Below, piece by piece: positions 26,279 to 34,500 of a DNA stretch of 64,000 nucleotides. Both the position numbers and the translations under genes were made by a program. The DNA is from Allorhizobium sonneratiae (lineage in GTDB: Bacteria > Pseudomonadota > Alphaproteobacteria > Rhizobiales > Rhizobiaceae). The notes below the pieces were generated by a model. The model searched no databases. It was not told the DNA's origin and was given only the letters and a program-made list of their open reading frames with translations. The stretch is taken from NCBI RefSeq assembly GCF_023700755.1, contig NZ_JAMKOJ010000014.1:292-64291 (forward strand), read 5' to 3'. Within the stretch, counting starts at the first letter, position 1, and each line of letters starts with the position of its first letter.

Positions 26279-27373
26279 ATGGGACAGGCCACCCTGATCA
26301 TCGAACGGCTGGACTATACGGTCCTGCGCATACCGACCGACGCGCCCGAAGCAGACGGCACGCTGACCTGGAACGCGACCACGCTGATCGTGGTTTTTAT
26401 CAAGGCATCGGGCGTCGAGGGCATGGGCTATACCTATGCCGATGCAGCCTGCGCACGCCTGTTCGCCACGCTTGAGGACACGATTGTCGGCGAGGACGGA
26501 TACGATATCCCCGCCCTGATGGGCAAGCTACGGATAATGATGCGCAACAACGGTCATGGCGGACTGGTAGCCTGTGCGCTTTCGGCCATCGACCTTGCCC
26601 TGTGGGATCTCAAGGCGCGTGCGCTCACCCTGCCGCTCTGCCGCCTTCTGGGCATGGCGCGCCGGGCAGTCCCGATCTATGGCAGCGGCGGCTTTACCAC
26701 CTATTCGGATGCACAACTGGCCGGGCAACTGGCCGGTTGGGTCGAACGCGACGGCTGCGGTGCAGTCAAAATGAAGGTCGGCACCGATCCTGCCCGCGAC
26801 CCCTATCGCATTGCCACGGCGCGCGAGGCGATCGGCAGGGCCGATCTTTTCATCGACGCCAATGGCGCCTTCACCCCGGCCGAGGCCGTGCGCTTTGCCA
26901 CCGGACTTTCGGACTATCAGATCAAATGGTTCGAGGAACCGGTGACCTCGGACGATCCGGCAGGCCTTGCCTTCGTGCGGGGCAAGGCACCCGCCTCCAT
27001 GGAAATTGCCGCCGGCGAATATGCCTACAGCTGCGACGATGCCACACGGCTGCTGACGGCAGGCGCAGTCGATGTGTTGCAGGCCGATGCCACGCGCTGC
27101 GGCGGGGTGAGCGGTTTTCTCGCGATGGGAACCCTCTGCGAGAGCGCCCATCTCGATCTTTCCGGCCATTGCGCGCCTTCGATCCACCTGCATCTGGCGC
27201 TCACCGTGCCGCGCCTTCGCCATCTCGAATGGTTTCACGATCATGTCCGCATCGAGCAGATGGTCTTCGACGGCGCGCCTGAACCAGAAAAAGGCATGAT
27301 CTTTACCGACCTCACGCGCACGGGACATGGGCTGGAGCTGAGGCGAAACGAGAGTGAAAGGTTCAGGATCTGA
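26279..27373 (+). CDS. enolase-superfamily protein (mandelate racemase subgroup)
   Basis: A 364-residue enolase-superfamily enzyme with an N-terminal capping domain and a C-terminal barrel. Catalytic elements are intact. A KxK pair is at Lys164/Lys166 (AVKMKVG). Magnesium ligands are Asp193 (FIDANG), Glu219/220 (WFEEP) and Glu247 (AAGEY). An Asp270/His297 dyad (QADATRCGG, GHCAPSIHLH) completes the mandelate-racemase-type layout. Such enzymes dehydrate sugar acids or epimerise; the specific acid is not evident. Its stop overlaps the next gene. It is embedded with a sugar- or polyol-type flavoprotein dehydrogenase, hinting at aldonic acid chemistry. Confidence 0.85.
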   Translation: MGQATLIIERLDYTVLRIPTDAPEADGTLTWNATTLIVVFIKASGVEGMGYTYADAACARLFATLEDTIVGEDGYDIPALMGKLRIMMRNNGHGGLVACALSAIDLALWDLKARALTLPLCRLLGMARRAVPIYGSGGFTTYSDAQLAGQLAGWVERDGCGAVKMKVGTDPARDPYRIATAREAIGRADLFIDANGAFTPAEAVRFATGLSDYQIKWFEEPVTSDDPAGLAFVRGKAPASMEIAAGEYAYSCDDATRLLTAGAVDVLQADATRCGGVSGFLAMGTLCESAHLDLSGHCAPSIHLHLALTVPRLRHLEWFHDHVRIEQMVFDGAPEPEKGMIFTDLTRTGHGLELRRNESERFRI

Positions 27374-28329
27374 TGAAACGCCCCAGGCATAGGCAGAGCG
27401 GTGCGCACCGACTTTCGGCCTCGAAAGCTGACGATCTTCTGGCCGAGATTCAGGATAGGCTGATTGTGCTGGATAACAGGCTGAAGGCGGCAACGGTCGG
27501 ACAGGCGGCGGCAACGCCGCTGAGGGCGGGCCGACAATTGAACGGAGCAGCCGCCATTCTGGCCTTTTCGGTCCTGGCCGACAGCGCTATCGAACATTAT
27601 CGCGGCAGTTTCCGCAACAAGGCGATGTATACGCCACTTGCCGTGACCTCTCTGACGCTGGCAGCAAGCCTTTCCGGGGTTTTCGACCGTCGGCCCGAGC
27701 GCCATGTCCTGCGTGATACCGTCTATGCCGGGGCAGGACTGACCGGCTTGATCGGTTTCTGCTTTCACGGCTGGAACGTTCTGAAGCGAACCGGCGGACT
27801 GTCATGGCACAATCTGTTCTATGCCGCGCCGATCGGCGCGCCGATGGCACTGCTTTTAGCGGGAGGTTACGGTCGAGCGGCGGAAAAGGTCCGCGATACG
27901 GAAAAGGATGCACCTGTTCAGATTGCAGGATTTCCCGGCGCAAAGCTTTTGGGCGCCATTGCCAGCGCCGGTCTGATGGGAACCGTGGCGGAGGCAGCGC
28001 TTCTGCATTTTCGCGGCGCTTTTCACAACCGCGTCATGTTTGCGCCGGTCACAGTACCGCCCCTGGCTGCATTGCTTCTGGGGGCGTGCGTAATCCGGCC
28101 TGCCCACGCGCTTCGCCGGCTGGCCCGCAGCGCCCTGAAGCTTACCGCCGCACTGGGTTTCGTCGGCAGCGGTTTTCACATCTATGGCATTGCCCGCAAC
28201 ATGGGCGGCTGGCGTAACTGGCGGCAGAACCTGCTGGTGGGGCCGCCGCTACCTGCCCCGCCCAGTTTCACCGGCATCGCCATGACCGGCCTGGCGGCCC
28301 TGTCGCTGATGGAGGGAAAAGACGGATGA
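27373..28329 (+). CDS. polytopic membrane protein with internal duplication, unknown function
   Basis: A 318-residue protein I cannot assign to a named family. After a charged N-terminus (about 60 residues) come two homologous halves of about three to four hydrophobic segments each. HYRGSFRNKAMYTP (His75) matches HFRGAFHNRVMFAP (His212), and GFCFHGWNVLKRTGG (His132) matches GSGFHIYGIARNMGG (His269). Both pairs are offset by exactly 137 residues. The ATG overlaps the enolase stop (TGATG), and the stop overlaps the next gene (ATGA), so it belongs to the operon. Position next to gluconate-dehydrogenase-like subunits suggests a membrane anchor or electron acceptor for that enzyme; this is inference. 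Confidence 0.8.
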   Translation: MKRPRHRQSGAHRLSASKADDLLAEIQDRLIVLDNRLKAATVGQAAATPLRAGRQLNGAAAILAFSVLADSAIEHYRGSFRNKAMYTPLAVTSLTLAASLSGVFDRRPERHVLRDTVYAGAGLTGLIGFCFHGWNVLKRTGGLSWHNLFYAAPIGAPMALLLAGGYGRAAEKVRDTEKDAPVQIAGFPGAKLLGAIASAGLMGTVAEAALLHFRGAFHNRVMFAPVTVPPLAALLLGACVIRPAHALRRLARSALKLTAALGFVGSGFHIYGIARNMGGWRNWRQNLLVGPPLPAPPSFTGIAMTGLAALSLMEGKDG

Positions 28330-28973
28330 CGGACAAGTATCCCAGCTATGACGTTTTGCGCAAACGAAACGGTCCGTCCTGGAACGACAAGACGCGTGCC
28401 GTCATCGATGAGCGGCTGGCGCTGGACCGGTTCGAGCGACGTCATCTGAGCGAAAGACAGTTCCTGACGCTGATGGCCATCTGCGACCGCATCATTCCGC
28501 AAAACGCTGTGCGGCCCCGCCCCACGCCGCTTGCGGCCTTTATTGATCGTCAACTGACACCGGATGCCGCCGAAGGTTATCGCGACAGCCGCCTGCCGCC
28601 CATGGCGCGGGCATGGATGCAGGGTCTGGACGCCATCGAGGATGAAGCCGCACTCTGTGAGAACGCATCATTCACCGATCTGGGTCCGATTCGGCAGGAT
28701 GCGCTTTTAAGCACGCTATCATCAGGCGCTGCACGCTCTCACCTGTGGCGGGATATGCCTGCACCGCTGTTTTTCAAGAAACGCCTGCTGCACGATATTG
28801 TCTCCGCCTATTACGCCTTCCCGGATGGCTGGAACGAGATCGGATTCGGCGGTCCTGCCAGCCCGCGCGGCTATGTGCGGCTGGGTTTCGACCGGCGCGA
28901 CCCCTGGGAGGCGGCGGAAGCGCGCCCGGGTGAGGAGCAGCAGGCCCGGCGGGAGAATGCCGATGTCCGATGA
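28326..28973 (+). CDS. gluconate 2-dehydrogenase subunit 3 family protein
   Basis: A 215-residue protein related to the small (gamma) subunit of membrane FAD dehydrogenases. Visible family stretches are LSERQFLTLMAICDRIIPQ, RPTPLAAFIDRQL and FFKKRLLHDIVSAYYAFPDGW NEIGFGGPASPRGY. In the classical enzymes this subunit carries a Tat signal and escorts the flavoprotein to the periplasm. Here the N-terminus (MTDKYPSYDVLRKRNG) has no twin-arginine or hydrophobic signal, so the complex is probably cytoplasmic. It overlaps the GMC gene by 11 bases, consistent with coupled synthesis of the two subunits. Confidence 0.85.
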   Translation: MTDKYPSYDVLRKRNGPSWNDKTRAVIDERLALDRFERRHLSERQFLTLMAICDRIIPQNAVRPRPTPLAAFIDRQLTPDAAEGYRDSRLPPMARAWMQGLDAIEDEAALCENASFTDLGPIRQDALLSTLSSGAARSHLWRDMPAPLFFKKRLLHDIVSAYYAFPDGWNEIGFGGPASPRGYVRLGFDRRDPWEAAEARPGEEQQARRENADVR

Positions 28974-30609
28974 TGCGATGCGACAACCGCGGGCAAAAGG
29001 CGGTCGAGCTCCCGATGTCTTCAAACCCGGCGCATGGGTTGCCATGCAGGATTATCGAGATGACGAGGCGGTGGATTTCGTCATTGTCGGCACCGGGGCC
29101 GGCGGCGGAACGCTTGCCTGCAAGCTGGCCGAATATGGATTTTCCGTGGTGGCGCTGGATGCGGGCGCCTATTTCCGCCCGCTTGAGGATTTTGCCTCGG
29201 ACGAACATCACCAGTCAAAGCTCTACTGGACGGATGAGCGCATTGTCGATGGCGAAACGCCGCTGCAACTCGGCTCCAACAACAGCGGCAAGGCGGTGGG
29301 CGGCTCTACAGTGCATTTCGCCATGGTCTCACTCCGGTTCCGCCCGGAATGGTTCAAGGCAAGAAGCCTGCTGGGCTATGGGGCCGACTGGCCCATCGAC
29401 TGGCGGGAGATGTGGTCCTATTACGACGAGGTCGAAACGGCGCTCAGCATTTCCGGCCCGGTTCGCTATCCCTGGGGGCCGAAACGACGGCGCTATCCCT
29501 ACCGCCCGCATGAGTTGAATGCCGCAGCGCTGGTTCTGGCAAAAGGGGCCGAAGCCATGGGCGTTGGCTGGGCTCCCACGCCGCTTGCCACCGTCTCTGC
29601 TCCACGAGGCGCCTCGCCGCCCTGTGTCTATCGCGGCCTATGCGTCACCGGATGCTCCACCAATGCGAAACAGAGCGTACTGGTCACCTGGCTTCCCCGC
29701 GCCTTGAAGGCGGGCGCGGAAATCCGCGATCTCGCCATGGTCGGGCGCATCGAGCATGACCGCAACGGCCGCGTCACCGGGGTCCATTATCATCGGGAAG
29801 GTCGATGGCGGTTTCAGAAGGCGCGCAATGTCGTGGTGGCGGGCTATGCCATCGAAACGCCACGTCTGCTGCTCAATTCGGCCAGCGACATGTTTCCCGA
29901 CGGTCTGGCCAACAGTTCCGGCCTTGTCGGCCGCAATCTGATGGTCCAGTCCAATCAGGCGGTCTGGGGCACGATGGAGGCAGCCATTCGCGCCTATAAG
30001 GGGCCGCCGTCGCTCGCCATCAGCGAACACTGGAACTATACCGACACAGGCAAGGATTTCTTCGGTGGCTATGCCTATATGAGCCAGGGTCCCCTGCCGG
30101 TCGCCTGGGCCAGAACCCTGTCAGGCGAACGTGGCCTGTGGGGCGAAACGCTGGCCCGCGAGATGGAAAAATATAACCATCAGGCCGGGCTGAAAATCGT
30201 CGGTGAATGCCTGCCGCAGGAGCGCAACCGCGTGACGCTGGCCGATGAAAAGGACAGATACGGCCTGCCCATCGCCAAGGTGACCTATTCCTTCTGCGAC
30301 AATGACCGGCGGCTGATCCGTCATGCGCTCGATTTCATGGGGCAGTCGCTTCAGGCTGCCGGCGCAGCCGATATCTGGGAGGAAAAAGACGATACCTGCC
30401 ACCTCAACGGAACGGCCCGCATGGGTGACGATCCGGCGCTTAGCGTCGTCAATGCTGATTGCCGCAGCTGGGACATAGCCAATCTGTGGATCTGTGACGG
30501 CTCGGTGTTTCCGACCGTGGGCGGCGTCAATCCCTCGCTGACCATCCAGGCAATTGCCTGCCGCACCGCCGACCGCATCAGAACCCTTGCCCGCCGGGGT
30601 GAGTTTTGA
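28963..30609 (+). CDS. GMC-family FAD dehydrogenase, gluconate/glucose-dehydrogenase large-subunit type
   Basis: A 548-residue flavoprotein. Residues 38-49 contain the FAD Rossmann motif (DFVIVGTGAGGG). A CX5CX3C motif (Cys221, Cys227, Cys231; CVYRGLCVTGC) has the spacing of the iron-sulfur ligands in bacterial FAD glucose and fructose dehydrogenases. The C-terminal catalytic region is CHLNGTARMGDDP and GGVNPSLTIQAIACR. It oxidises a sugar, polyol or sugar acid and passes electrons onward. Start at 28963: GGAG is seven bases upstream; the much longer frame to 28798 lies inside the preceding gene. There is no signal peptide, and no cytochrome c subunit gene is present. Confidence 0.88.
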   Translation: MSDDAMRQPRAKGGRAPDVFKPGAWVAMQDYRDDEAVDFVIVGTGAGGGTLACKLAEYGFSVVALDAGAYFRPLEDFASDEHHQSKLYWTDERIVDGETPLQLGSNNSGKAVGGSTVHFAMVSLRFRPEWFKARSLLGYGADWPIDWREMWSYYDEVETALSISGPVRYPWGPKRRRYPYRPHELNAAALVLAKGAEAMGVGWAPTPLATVSAPRGASPPCVYRGLCVTGCSTNAKQSVLVTWLPRALKAGAEIRDLAMVGRIEHDRNGRVTGVHYHREGRWRFQKARNVVVAGYAIETPRLLLNSASDMFPDGLANSSGLVGRNLMVQSNQAVWGTMEAAIRAYKGPPSLAISEHWNYTDTGKDFFGGYAYMSQGPLPVAWARTLSGERGLWGETLAREMEKYNHQAGLKIVGECLPQERNRVTLADEKDRYGLPIAKVTYSFCDNDRRLIRHALDFMGQSLQAAGAADIWEEKDDTCHLNGTARMGDDPALSVVNADCRSWDIANLWICDGSVFPTVGGVNPSLTIQAIACRTADRIRTLARRGEF

Positions 30610-30680
30610 CCCTAAAGCGTTGCCCCGAGAAGAGTGAAATCCGGGGTTTGCCGGTCAAGACCAACGCAAACCAAGCAATC

Positions 30681-30719
30681 GAGGGTTTGTCCGCTTCAAT
30701 CCGAACCGGACAAACCCTC
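30681..30719. repeat. perfect inverted repeat upstream of SDR gene
   Basis: GAGGGTTTGTCCG (30681-30693) and CGGACAAACCCTC (30707-30719) form a 13-bp perfect stem with a 13-nt loop, 29 bases before the SDR start. The following CTTTAAT is a weak T tract. It can be a terminator for the GMC operon, an attenuator, or an operator. Confidence 0.65.
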
Positions 30720-30747
30720 CTTTAATGAATTTGAAAAGGAGGAGACA

Positions 30748-31731
30748 ATGCCAGTCGCAATGATTACCGGAGCAGGTGCGGGTGTGGGACGGGCAACGGC
30801 GGTGGAATTTGCCCGGGCCGGCTATGACGTTGCGCTTTTATCGCGCGATGCCGACCGTCTGGAACAGGCGGCGCAGGCGGTCCGCTCGTTTGGGGTGCGT
30901 GCCCTTGCCATGCCGGCCGATGTTGCGGATGCCGCCGCCGTTGATGATGCGGCCCAACGCACGGTGCGGGAGCTGGGCTCTCTCGATGTCTGGGTCAATG
31001 TGGCGATGGCGACGGTCTTTGCCCCGGTCGAAAAACTGAGCCCTGAGGAAATCGAGCGCGGCACCCGCGTGACCTATCTCGGCCAGGTGCATGGCATGAT
31101 GGCGGCACTGCGCCATATGCGTTCCGTCAATCGCGGTGTCATCGTCAATGTCGGATCGTCGCTCGCCTATCGCTCCATTCCTCTGCAATCGGTCTATTGC
31201 GGGGCCAAGGCCGCCGTGCGCGCCTTTACCGATTCGCTGCGTTCGGAACTGTATCACGACGGCCTTTCCATCCGGCTGACGCTTGTCGATCTGCCCGCCG
31301 TCAACACTCCGCAATTCGACTGGGCGCGCAACCGGATGGGCAAAAAGGCACGGCCGGTCGCGCCCGTCTTTCAGCCGGAGGTGGCCGCCAGGGCCATTCT
31401 TTTTGCCGCCGAACATGACAGGCGGGAAGTCTGGGTCGGCTTTTCAACCGTCAAGACCATCCTCGCCAACAGTCTCATACCCGGCCTGCTTGACCGCTAT
31501 CTTGCCAAAGCCGGCTATAGCGGCCAGTTGAGCGAGGAGCCAAGCGCCGCCGATGCGCCGGGCAATCTGTTCGAACCCGTGGCGGGTGATTATGGCGCCC
31601 ATGGACGTTTCGGCCAGGAGGCGCAATCCGCCAGCCTGCAACTGATCACGGAACGCCACCGCGCCGCCTTTCTCGGCCTTGCCGGCATCTTAGCAACCCT
31701 TGGCGCGGCCAGCCTGCTGCGCCGGCGCTGA
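30748..31731 (+). CDS. short-chain dehydrogenase/reductase with C-terminal membrane anchor
   Basis: A 327-residue classical SDR. Cofactor motif is TGAGAGVGRA near the N-terminus. The catalytic Ser is in NVGSSLAYRS and the YxxxK in QSVYCGAKAAVRA. The C-terminal extension of about 80 residues ends in a hydrophobic helix (FLGLAGILATLGAASLLRRR), suggesting attachment to the inner membrane. An Asn of the usual NNAG motif is replaced (VNVAMA). The start follows AAGGAGGAG. The substrate is unknown; it is part of the stress-associated island and lies 37 bases before the GH15 gene. Confidence 0.85.
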   Translation: MPVAMITGAGAGVGRATAVEFARAGYDVALLSRDADRLEQAAQAVRSFGVRALAMPADVADAAAVDDAAQRTVRELGSLDVWVNVAMATVFAPVEKLSPEEIERGTRVTYLGQVHGMMAALRHMRSVNRGVIVNVGSSLAYRSIPLQSVYCGAKAAVRAFTDSLRSELYHDGLSIRLTLVDLPAVNTPQFDWARNRMGKKARPVAPVFQPEVAARAILFAAEHDRREVWVGFSTVKTILANSLIPGLLDRYLAKAGYSGQLSEEPSAADAPGNLFEPVAGDYGAHGRFGQEAQSASLQLITERHRAAFLGLAGILATLGAASLLRRR

Positions 31732-31767
31732 GGCTTTTGCGAACTGGTTTCGGAGGATGGGCTGCCC

Positions 31768-33522
31768 ATGACGGTTGCGCTTGAAGACTATATCATGATC
31801 GGTGACGGAGAGACGGTCGCCTTGCTGTCGAAGGACGGTTCGATCGATTGGCTCTGTCTGCCGCGGTTCGATTCTCCGGCCTGTTGTGCAGCCCTTCTCG
31901 GCGATGAGCGGCATGGACTGTGGAGCCTGTCGCCTGTGGAACCGGTTCTGGCGCAGCGGCAAAGCTACCGCAAGGATACGCTGATCGCCGAGAGTGAATT
32001 CGTGACGCAGGGGGGCAAGGTGCGCGTCGTCGATTTCATGGCGGTCCGCAAGACGATGCCGGTTCTGGTGCGCCTGATCGAGGGGGTGGAAGGGGAAGTC
32101 GCCCTGCGCAGCATTGCCGCTTTCCGTTTCGACTATGGCAATATGCCACCCTGGATCGTCCAGCGACCGGACGACATTGAACTCCATGCCGGTCCCGACC
32201 GGCTACAGCTGTACGGAGATCGCAACCATGTCATCGACGGGGAGACCCTGCTCTGCGATTTCACATTGAAAGCAGGAGAGCGTAGCCATTTCGTGCTGTC
32301 CTACACATCCTCACTCGATGGCGGGCCGATCGATATCGATATCGACGCCGAACTGAAGGAGGCCGAACGGGATGGGCGCGACTGGCTCAGCCATCTCGCG
32401 CCGGTTCATCCGGATTATGACGCAACACTGCGCCGCTCGCTTCTGACGCTGCGCAGCCTCATTCACCGGCCAACCGGCGGTCTCGTCGCCGCCCCCACCA
32501 CATCACTGCCCGAACAACCGGGCGGAGCCAAAAACTGGGACTACCGGTTTTGCTGGCTGAGAGACGCCGCCTTTACCCTGAATGTGTTTCTCGAATGCGG
32601 CTATCTACAAGAGGCGCAATCCTGGCGCGACTGGATGTTGCGAGCGGTTGCCGGCGCACCCGACAAGATCAAGATCATGTACCGGGTGGATGGGTCGCGG
32701 CGTCTGGATGAAGCCATACTTGACTGGCTGCCCGGTTATCGTTTCGCCCGGCCCGTTCGCATCGGCAATGCGGCGGCGGGCCAGTTGCAGCTCGATGTCT
32801 GGGGAGAGCTGATTTCGACGCTGCATCAGGCCGAACGCGCCGGCATGAAGCGCACTGAACAGGGCCGCCACCTCGAACACGCCGTCATGCGGCATGTGGA
32901 AATGATCTGGCGCGAGCCGGATCAGGGCGTGTGGGAAAGCCGCGGAGAACCGCGCCATCATGTCTATTCCAAAGCCATGGCCTGGGTGGCCTTTGACCGT
33001 TTCCTGAAAGGCAGGGGTGAGGATGAACTGTCTGCGGCGCGACGGCGCACGCTTGTCGCCCTGAAGGACACGATCCACCGAACGATCTGCGAGGAAGGAT
33101 TCAATCCGGGACTGAACAGTTTCGTCTCCTATTTTGGCGGAACGGAGGTCGATGCCTCCTTGCTTCTCTTGCACAAGATCGGCTTTCTGCCGATGAGCGA
33201 TCCGCGCATGAAGGGCACGCTGGAGCGCATCGAAAGGACGCTGGTGAAAGATCACCTCGTCTGGCGTCATGTCAGCGACATGCAAGAGGGTGAAGGCGCA
33301 TTTCTTGCCTGTTCAGGCTGGCTTGCGGAATGCCGTATTGCCGCGGGCCGGCCGGACGATGCAAGGGCAGCGATCGATGCCCTGATCAGCATTACAAGTT
33401 CCAACGGTCTGCTCTCGGAAGAATACGACACCCAGTCCCGCCACCTGAACGGCAATTATCCGCAGGCGCTGAGCCATCTTGCCCTGTGTCAGGCCATACT
33501 GGCTCTTTCGCGTCCAGCCTGA
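31768..33522 (+). CDS. glycoside hydrolase family 15 protein (glucoamylase/trehalase-like)
   Basis: A 584-residue GH15 enzyme. The N-terminal beta-sandwich begins LEDYIMIGDGETVALLSKDGSIDWLCLPRFDS, and the (alpha/alpha)6 barrel contains NWDYRFCWLRDAAFTL. The probable general acid is in QGVWESRGEPRHHVYSKAMAW and the general base in LLSEEYDTQSRHLNGNYPQALSHL. There is no signal peptide, so it acts in the cytoplasm. Bacterial cytoplasmic GH15 proteins of this layout include trehalases and maltooligosaccharide hydrolases. In a stress-response island trehalose turnover is attractive but unproven. It probably forms one transcript with the SDR. Confidence 0.87.
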   Translation: MTVALEDYIMIGDGETVALLSKDGSIDWLCLPRFDSPACCAALLGDERHGLWSLSPVEPVLAQRQSYRKDTLIAESEFVTQGGKVRVVDFMAVRKTMPVLVRLIEGVEGEVALRSIAAFRFDYGNMPPWIVQRPDDIELHAGPDRLQLYGDRNHVIDGETLLCDFTLKAGERSHFVLSYTSSLDGGPIDIDIDAELKEAERDGRDWLSHLAPVHPDYDATLRRSLLTLRSLIHRPTGGLVAAPTTSLPEQPGGAKNWDYRFCWLRDAAFTLNVFLECGYLQEAQSWRDWMLRAVAGAPDKIKIMYRVDGSRRLDEAILDWLPGYRFARPVRIGNAAAGQLQLDVWGELISTLHQAERAGMKRTEQGRHLEHAVMRHVEMIWREPDQGVWESRGEPRHHVYSKAMAWVAFDRFLKGRGEDELSAARRRTLVALKDTIHRTICEEGFNPGLNSFVSYFGGTEVDASLLLLHKIGFLPMSDPRMKGTLERIERTLVKDHLVWRHVSDMQEGEGAFLACSGWLAECRIAAGRPDDARAAIDALISITSSNGLLSEEYDTQSRHLNGNYPQALSHLALCQAILALSRPA

Positions 33523-33561
33523 ATGGCGCCGGAAAAACAGATGCGGCCGGCTGAGAATGTC

Positions 33562-33595
33562 GGGCATCATGCAACCGGCAGGTCACATGATGCCC
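33562..33595. terminator. hairpin between convergent GH15 and isomerase genes
   Basis: GGGCATCATG (33562-33571) and CATGATGCCC (33586-33595) form a perfect 10-bp stem with a 14-nt loop in the 80-bp gap between converging genes. There is no T run, so it is a bidirectional hairpin of uncertain strength. Confidence 0.5.
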
Positions 33596-33602
33596 TCAAT
33601 CC

Positions 33603-34484
33603 TCAGGAAATCAGCGCGCGGGCACGCTCCAGCGAGGCAGGCTGTTCGGCAGCATAACGGCTGTTGATTTCCATCATCAGCACCGTATCCGGCAGGAAAT
33701 CGAGTTCAGCGAAAATCGCCTCCCAGGCGATATCGCCCCAGCCGAGCGGCATGTGCAGATCACCAAGGCCGAGTGCGGTGGCTTCCTGCGGGAAGTAAGC
33801 CTCAAAATGGCCGATCGGTCGGCCGAAGGAATCATGCACATGCAGATGGCCCGCCACCGGGGCCATGGCCCGCAGCTGATCCATGAAATCCAGTCCCTTA
33901 TAGGTGGATTCGATATAGGCATGGCTGAAATCGATCAGCGCCACCAGATTGGGATGGTTGACGGCGCGCACCGTTTCGGCAACCTCGGCAGGCGTCTGGC
34001 GATACTGGCCGGGTTCGGTGGTGAAGATGTTTTCAAAGGCGATCCGTACACCATGCGGCCTGGCAAATTCGGCAAGTTCCGCCAGAGCCTCGCGCTCACG
34101 CGCGACAGCGCCCGCCACGTCGTGAATCTGGTGCGGTGCAAGCGCACCGCAATGCTGCACCAGGATTTTCGAGCCGATGCGTTCGCAAAGCTCGACCAGC
34201 GCCTTGGCGGCATCGAGCTGGTAGGGCAGCGTGACCGGGTCCATGAAATTGGATGAGACCAGCCCATGCACCGTGTACCGATAGCTGAAACGGCTGGTCA
34301 GCTCCGTCAGCCGCTTGGCGCGCTCTTCGATAATGCGACCGCCTGCGATGAGATCGAGGCTGGTCAGCGCCAGCTCGACAGCATCGGGGCCGATCTCTTC
34401 CAGCCGGATGAGATCGGCTTCAAGGCTTGAAAATTCTCCGTCATGGGAGGCTGTGTTGAAACCGACGGCGGTAATATTGCTCAT
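33603..34484 (-). CDS. sugar phosphate isomerase/epimerase family protein (AP-endonuclease-2 TIM barrel)
   Basis: A 293-residue protein of the xylose-isomerase-like TIM-barrel family. Metal-site stretches typical of the family are visible: KILVQHCGAL, IAFENIFTTEPGQ, ALIDFSHAYIES, HLHVHDSFGRPIGHFE and MMEINSRY. The substrate is unknown; myo-inositol, tagatose-type or other keto-sugar epimerisation is possible. Directly upstream on the same strand is the remnant of a sugar ABC permease, so the gene was probably once part of a sugar-uptake operon and has survived its decay. Confidence 0.82.
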   Translation of the reverse strand: MSNITAVGFNTASHDGEFSSLEADLIRLEEIGPDAVELALTSLDLIAGGRIIEERAKRLTELTSRFSYRYTVHGLVSSNFMDPVTLPYQLDAAKALVELCERIGSKILVQHCGALAPHQIHDVAGAVAREREALAELAEFARPHGVRIAFENIFTTEPGQYRQTPAEVAETVRAVNHPNLVALIDFSHAYIESTYKGLDFMDQLRAMAPVAGHLHVHDSFGRPIGHFEAYFPQEATALGLGDLHMPLGWGDIAWEAIFAELDFLPDTVLMMEINSRYAAEQPASLERARALIS

Positions 34485-34500
34485 GAAAAACTCCGACTAT

